Shown here: piece after piece, positions 5,400 through 6,687 of the stretch
Layout of the letters: each line of letters opens with the position of its first letter
How positions within the stretch are numbered: the stretch's first letter is position 1
Assembly (NCBI GenBank): GCA_029287335.1
Contig: JARFRI010000251.1
Location: 1-6,687, forward strand
DNA from: Phycisphaera sp.
Lineage (GTDB): Bacteria > Planctomycetota > Phycisphaerae > Phycisphaerales > Phycisphaeraceae
Length of the DNA: 6,687 nt
Reading direction: 5' to 3'
Position numbers and translations under genes: made by a program
Notes under the pieces: generated by a model
What the model was told of the DNA's origin: nothing
The model's input: the letters and a program-made list of their open reading frames with translations, nothing else
The model's database searches: none

Positions 5400-6392
5400 T
5401 TATTGGATTTTATACCCGTTGACATCATCCGGGTCGTCCGTGCTGCCCGCGTTGAGGACCGTTGAGCCGGAGGGGAACCACTGATCAACCTTACGGGATT
5501 CTTGCTGCGTTTGGGCCTCGCCGTGGCCGTCGAGGAACCCGAGGTTCATGACGTCGTTCTTATGACGATAGGCGAAGCGACGTGCGTTTTCCTGTTGCTG
5601 CTCATTGCCCCACTTGTAGGGGTTGCCATTGTTGACCAGCACGGACAGGCCCGGGCCATGGGACGCCCAGTTGCCGCCGTCGATTTGTTTCTCGGCACCG
5701 TTGAAGGAGATCTCGCCGTTGCTGGCATTCACGTACCGCGAGCCCTCCATCGCAATGGCCTTGGATGAGGCATTGATGATCTTGCCGAGTTGGTAGGGCT
5801 CGGTGACCGAGGGGTTGATCACACTTTTGATCCAGCTGCGTTGATAGATCTCTGGCGGATTGCCGCCTGGGAAGTCGGCCCAGTTCACCATGAACGACGT
5901 GTTCATCGAGTAGCTGGAGACCGGCGCGGTATCGGGAACAGTTAGCGAACCGAAGGCTTGGTCGGAGTATGTCTCTTCGTTAGACGGGCAACGGAAGTCT
6001 TTTTCGAAGATAGCATCGACGCGATCGGAGCGATCCTTCGGGAGACCAAGCGATGTGCCTAGCGAGGGGCTGACCCAGTCGAAGTTCTGGGTGGGCTCTT
6101 CGGCGTAGTTCTTAAAGGTGTAGCCGGTGCTGAATTGCGTGAGGTCTCGGCCGGAGGTGTTCGGTCCAGGCAACAGTTCTTTGTTGTCGGTGGCATAGGT
6201 AAAGATGCCTTGGCCGGCCCCGCGGAGGTGTGCCAGGCAGGCCGAGGCCCGTGCGGAGTCACGCGCCGCGCCGAGGGCGGGCAGCAGGATCGCGATGAGC
6301 AGCGCGATGATGGAGATGACGACCAGGAGCTCGATGAGCGTGAAAGCGCGACGAGCCCGGACGGTCCGTTGAGCGGTGTTGTTTTGTTGCAT
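5400..6392 (-). CDS. Prepilin-type protein with H-X-DG-like C-terminal motif (first gene of pair)
   Basis: A 330-residue protein with a class III signal peptide: a basic leader RTVRARRA, then [20 protein letters not shown] with Glu at mature position 5 (E21). The residue before the cleavage point is Ala16, not the usual Gly, a variant often tolerated by prepilin peptidases. After the helix come [19 protein letters not shown] and a Gly/Asn/Ser-rich exported domain. F133-R134-C135-P136-S137 resembles the 'CPS' block common in planctomycete relatives. The C-terminal motif is H277...D288-G289-H290, with ten residues between His and Asp-Gly where the usual spacing is nine. It is the first gene of an operon with the next prepilin gene 15 bp downstream. 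No good Shine-Dalgarno precedes the ATG; a TTGAAA at 6425-6430 could be a -35 but lacks a matching -10. Likely surface or pseudopilus role; function unknown. Confidence 0.92.
   Translation of the reverse strand: MQQNNTAQRTVRARRAFTLIELLVVISIIALLIAILLPALGAARDSARASACLAHLRGAGQGIFTYATDNKELLPGPNTSGRDLTQFSTGYTFKNYAEEPTQNFDWVSPSLGTSLGLPKDRSDRVDAIFEKDFRCPSNEETYSDQAFGSLTVPDTAPVSSYSMNTSFMVNWADFPGGNPPEIYQRSWIKSVINPSVTEPYQLGKIINASSKAIAMEGSRYVNASNGEISFNGAEKQIDGGNWASHGPGLSVLVNNGNPYKWGNEQQQENARRFAYRHKNDVMNLGFLDGHGEAQTQQESRKVDQWFPSGSTVLNAGSTDDPDDVNGYKIQ
6265..6351 (-). repeat. Segment shared with the neighbouring prepilin gene (copy B)
   Basis: Counterpart of 5254-5340 in the first gene of the pair, coding for the same N-terminal block. 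Most differences fall at third codon positions and keep the protein helix [19 protein letters not shown] unchanged. Confidence 0.7.
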
Positions 6393-6436
6393 GGGGTACT
6401 ACTTGTTGGGTTTGCTTCGATCGGTTTCAAACGTCC

Positions 6437-6470
6437 AAAAGCGGAGCGGGCCCGTTGAGACCCGCTCCGC
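6437..6470 (-). terminator. Intrinsic terminator of the PEP-CTERM gene
   Basis: GCGGAGCGGG (6441-6450) and CCCGCTCCGC (6461-6470) form a perfect 10-bp GC-rich stem with a 10-nt loop. On the minus strand it is followed by TTTT, so it should end transcripts from the PEP-CTERM gene and isolate the prepilin operon. The T-run is short, so read-through is possible. Confidence 0.75.
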
Positions 6471-6487
6471 CAGAAGTTTAGGACTGG

Positions 6488-6515
6488 ACTGTAAGCAGAT
6501 GATGCTGCGTACAGT
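6488..6515 (-). other. Hairpin in the 3' untranslated region of the PEP-CTERM gene
   Basis: ACTGTA (6488-6493) pairs with TACAGT (6510-6515) and, across one mismatch, GCAG (6495-6498) pairs with CTGC (6505-6508) around a 6-nt loop. It is the middle one of three hairpins between the PEP-CTERM stop codon and the terminator stem. It has no T-run of its own. Confidence 0.5.
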
Positions 6516-6520
6516 TAGTT

Positions 6521-6545
6521 TTAGACGAGCACTGTTGCCGTCTAA
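6521..6545 (-). other. Hairpin just after the PEP-CTERM stop codon
   Basis: TTAGACG (6521-6527) and CGTCTAA (6539-6545) form a perfect 7-bp stem with an 11-nt loop that can gain two more pairs. It lies 9 nt after the stop codon of the PEP-CTERM gene and could shield the 3' end of the coding region. Confidence 0.5.
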
Positions 6546-6554
6546 TCAATCGAT

Positions 6555-6687
6555 TCAGCCACGCCGACGACGTGCGACAAGCAGGCCGCCCAGCCCCAGC
6601 AGGGCGAGGGAGGTGGGCTCGGGGACGCCGGTGACGAGTAAATCCTGGGCAGCAAAAGCTTCACTACCGCCATCAAACGCTCCCACG
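6555..6687 (-). CDS. PEP-CTERM sorting-domain protein, C-terminus only
   Basis: Only the last 43 codons and the TGA stop are in the window; the frame is open to the edge. The end of the protein has the complete PEP-CTERM layout: a VPEP box, a hydrophobic helix (TSLALLGLGGLLVA) and a terminal Arg cluster RRRRG. This is the sorting signal recognised by an exosortase, which is thought to cut near the PEP box and hand the protein to the cell envelope or extracellular matrix. The residues before it (GGSEAFAAQDLLVTG) look like the end of an exported beta-rich domain, but its type cannot be told. It lies upstream of the prepilin pair on the same strand, separated by 162 nt with a terminator, so it is probably a separate transcript. 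Confidence 0.92.
   Translation of the reverse strand, partial: VGAFDGGSEAFAAQDLLVTGVPEPTSLALLGLGGLLVARRRRG

Overview
The window looks like a chromosomal segment from a planctomycete, most likely of the Phycisphaerae type. This is inferred from GC-rich codon use, two prepilin-like proteins with the [25 protein letters not shown]-terminus (one with a clean H-X9-DG motif), a PEP-CTERM protein with a VPEPTSLALLGLGGLL-type tail, a CAAX-protease-related membrane protein, and many intergenic hairpin elements. No plasmid, phage, transposase, CRISPR, tRNA or rRNA signal was seen.

Layout, left to right. (1) 1-1244, plus: a secreted-type M28 zinc peptidase with a C-terminal PDZ domain, cut at its 5' end by the window edge. 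(2) 1245-1351: a perfect 19-bp hairpin and a short operator-like inverted repeat. (3) 1352-1903, plus: a short CbiX-type chelatase with an extra CxxC tail. (4) 1904-2028: a 107-bp nested palindrome between convergent genes. (5) 2029-2538, minus: a single-pass membrane protein with a very acidic tail. (6) 2539-2675: a divergent intergenic region. (7) 2676-3224, plus: a small lipoprotein with a good Shine-Dalgarno. (8) 3225-3582: two inverted copies of a GGGAGAGG-type repeat, a 9-bp tandem repeat and an intrinsic terminator. (9) 3583-4587, plus: a multi-pass CPBP/CAAX-type protease. (10) 4614-6392, minus: two prepilin-type proteins in an apparent operon 15 bp apart. (11) 6393-6554: a structured 3' region with an intrinsic terminator. 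(12) 6555-6687, minus: the C-terminus of a PEP-CTERM protein, cut by the window edge.

Functional links. The PEP-CTERM tail and the CAAX-related protease fit together in principle, because relatives of this protease family are reported mainly from genomes with the exosortase/PEP-CTERM sorting system; they are not in one operon here. The prepilin-like pair probably makes envelope or pseudopilin-like surface proteins. The M28 peptidase, lipoprotein and acidic membrane protein all point to the envelope. The chelatase belongs to tetrapyrrole metabolism and has no partner genes in the window.

I did not find a convincing new multi-gene system. The best leads are the intergenic palindromes, the CxxC tail of the chelatase, the acidic membrane protein, and possible leaderless starts at two genes.
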